Shown one piece after another: positions 6,434-7,394 of a stretch of 7,394 nt of DNA. Source of the stretch: Desulfobulbaceae bacterium (GTDB lineage Bacteria > Desulfobacterota > Desulfobulbia > Desulfobulbales > Desulfobulbaceae); assembly GCA_026986885.1 (NCBI GenBank), contig JALSNT010000587.1, positions 1 to 7,394 on the forward strand. The letters are read 5' to 3'. Positions within the stretch are counted from its first letter, which is position 1, and each line of letters begins with the position of its first letter. Both the position numbers and the translations under genes were made by a program. The notes under the pieces were generated by a model, which was given only the letters and a program-made list of their open reading frames with translations, made no database searches and was not told the DNA's origin.

Positions 6434-7339
6434 TCAACTTTTCTTCCGACCGGGTTGCCGCTGCTGGGTCATCATCACGCCAATAAATATAAGCGCTCCG
6501 GCAACAAACTGCCAGGGGGTAAATCGTTCTCCCAGAAGAACAACTCCAAGGATAATGGCCCAAAGCGGAATCAGATTGATAAAGGCGGCCGCCTGATTGG
6601 CCGGCACCCGACTGACGCCGAAATTATAGAGGCCATAGGCGCCGACACTGACAAAAGTACCCAGATAAAGGACCGAAAGCAGGGCGGACGAGGGGATTGT
6701 TGCCGGGATATGCACATTGGTAACGAGTAGAATCAACAGGAAAAAAACGGCCCCGATAACGGATTGCGCAGCGGTCAGAAAAAGTGACGGCAGGTCTGCG
6801 CTTAATTTTTTCAGCAAAATAATGTATCCTGTGGCGGTGACCATGGCCAGGAACTCTAAAAAATTACCAAGGACGGGGTGCGGCGCATGCTCGGAAACCG
6901 AGGCCGCAAGGCTCAGCCATATCGCACCGACGGCGGCAAGTACAAGACCCGTGACCACCCGCCTGGTAATGGATTCACCCAGAAACAACGCGGCGGCCAC
7001 CGCCACCAGCAGCGGCAGCATGGTGGTAATCATGGAGGCCTGGGAGGCGCTGGTCAGGTTCAGGGCCGCCGCCTCAAAGAGGAAGTAGAGACAGGGCTCA
7101 CAAAGTCCCATCCCTGCAAGCAGCAGCACCTGGTTCCGCCGCAGGCGCAAACGGGAAAAAGACCGAAAAAACGGCAAAAAACATATCGAGGCAATGACCA
7201 TCCTGGCACAGACAACCAGCATGGGATCCAGATTACCGATGGCATATTTCATGGCCACAAAGGAACTGCCCCAGAGAAACATGGCTGTAAGCAGGGCCGA
7301 CAATGAATACCAACGTCGTAAACAGGAGAGCGCGGTCAC
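6434..7339 (-). CDS. DMT-superfamily (EamA) transporter
   Basis: The product is 301 residues with ten hydrophobic helices in two EamA repeats, at about residues 13-142 and 157-291. Typical sequence includes FLWGSSFVAMKYAI in helix 1, the end of the first repeat at FLGESITRRVVTGLVLAAVG, and the matching second-repeat stretch LLGERFTPWQFVAGALIFIG. EamA proteins are inner-membrane exporters or permeases of amino acids, metabolites and drugs; the substrate cannot be told from sequence. Translation starts at a GTG (7339), preceded by GAGG at four bases and by an in-frame TAA at 7340-7342, so the start cannot lie further upstream. The cytoplasmic C-terminus is short and basic. It is the first gene of the minus-strand operon. 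No promoter can be recognised in the 55 bases left before the window edge. Confidence 0.93.
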   Translation of the reverse strand: MTALSCLRRWYSLSALLTAMFLWGSSFVAMKYAIGNLDPMLVVCARMVIASICFLPFFRSFSRLRLRRNQVLLLAGMGLCEPCLYFLFEAAALNLTSASQASMITTMLPLLVAVAAALFLGESITRRVVTGLVLAAVGAIWLSLAASVSEHAPHPVLGNFLEFLAMVTATGYIILLKKLSADLPSLFLTAAQSVIGAVFFLLILLVTNVHIPATIPSSALLSVLYLGTFVSVGAYGLYNFGVSRVPANQAAAFINLIPLWAIILGVVLLGERFTPWQFVAGALIFIGVMMTQQRQPGRKKS

Positions 7340-7394
7340 TTAGCCTCACACGCTTGCATACAACTTATGGACTTTTGAAGATACATATTCACCC

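Overview
The window looks like ordinary chromosome of a Gram-negative bacterium of middling GC. Nothing in it fixes the lineage. The mix of CARDB-type exported proteins, a DUF2905 membrane protein and a separate companion domain for an RluA-type pseudouridine synthase would suit a Desulfobacterota (former Deltaproteobacteria) genome, but this is a low-confidence inference. There is no tRNA, rRNA, CRISPR array, insertion sequence or phage gene.

Left part (1-2642, + strand): a region of surface or periplasmic proteins with debris between them. A 435-residue protein with three CARDB/Ig-like beta-sandwich modules fills 25-1332. Its frame stays open to the window edge and it shows no signal peptide. 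A clear intrinsic terminator follows at 1413-1447. At 1518-1715 lies what reads as the last two rungs and tail of a right-handed beta-helix surface protein, broken by an in-frame TGA and lacking its body. A possible one-helix membrane ORF (1882-2091) overlaps by ATGA the start of a second, exported CARDB-like protein of 184 residues (2088-2642), which has a very good ribosome binding site.

Middle (2675-4789, + strand): a complete glycogen debranching enzyme, GlgX, with the four GH13 motifs intact. It starts 32 bases after the small CARDB gene with no convincing terminator between them. No other glycogen gene is present.

Right part (7339 down to 4816, - strand): a tight four-gene run: a DMT/EamA transporter, a DUF2905 membrane protein, a 257-residue cysteine-containing protein, and an RluA-family rRNA/tRNA pseudouridine synthase. 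Gaps are 1, 8 and -14 bases, so translational coupling is likely. The 257-residue protein resembles the N-terminal extension of the long RluA-like synthases of some gammaproteobacteria; here it is a separate gene just before the catalytic one. This run converges on glgX with 26 bases between stop codons.

I found no convincing new defence or mobile system. The most interesting points are the split long-form RluA arrangement, the decayed beta-helix tail, and the unusual 5' end of the large CARDB gene.
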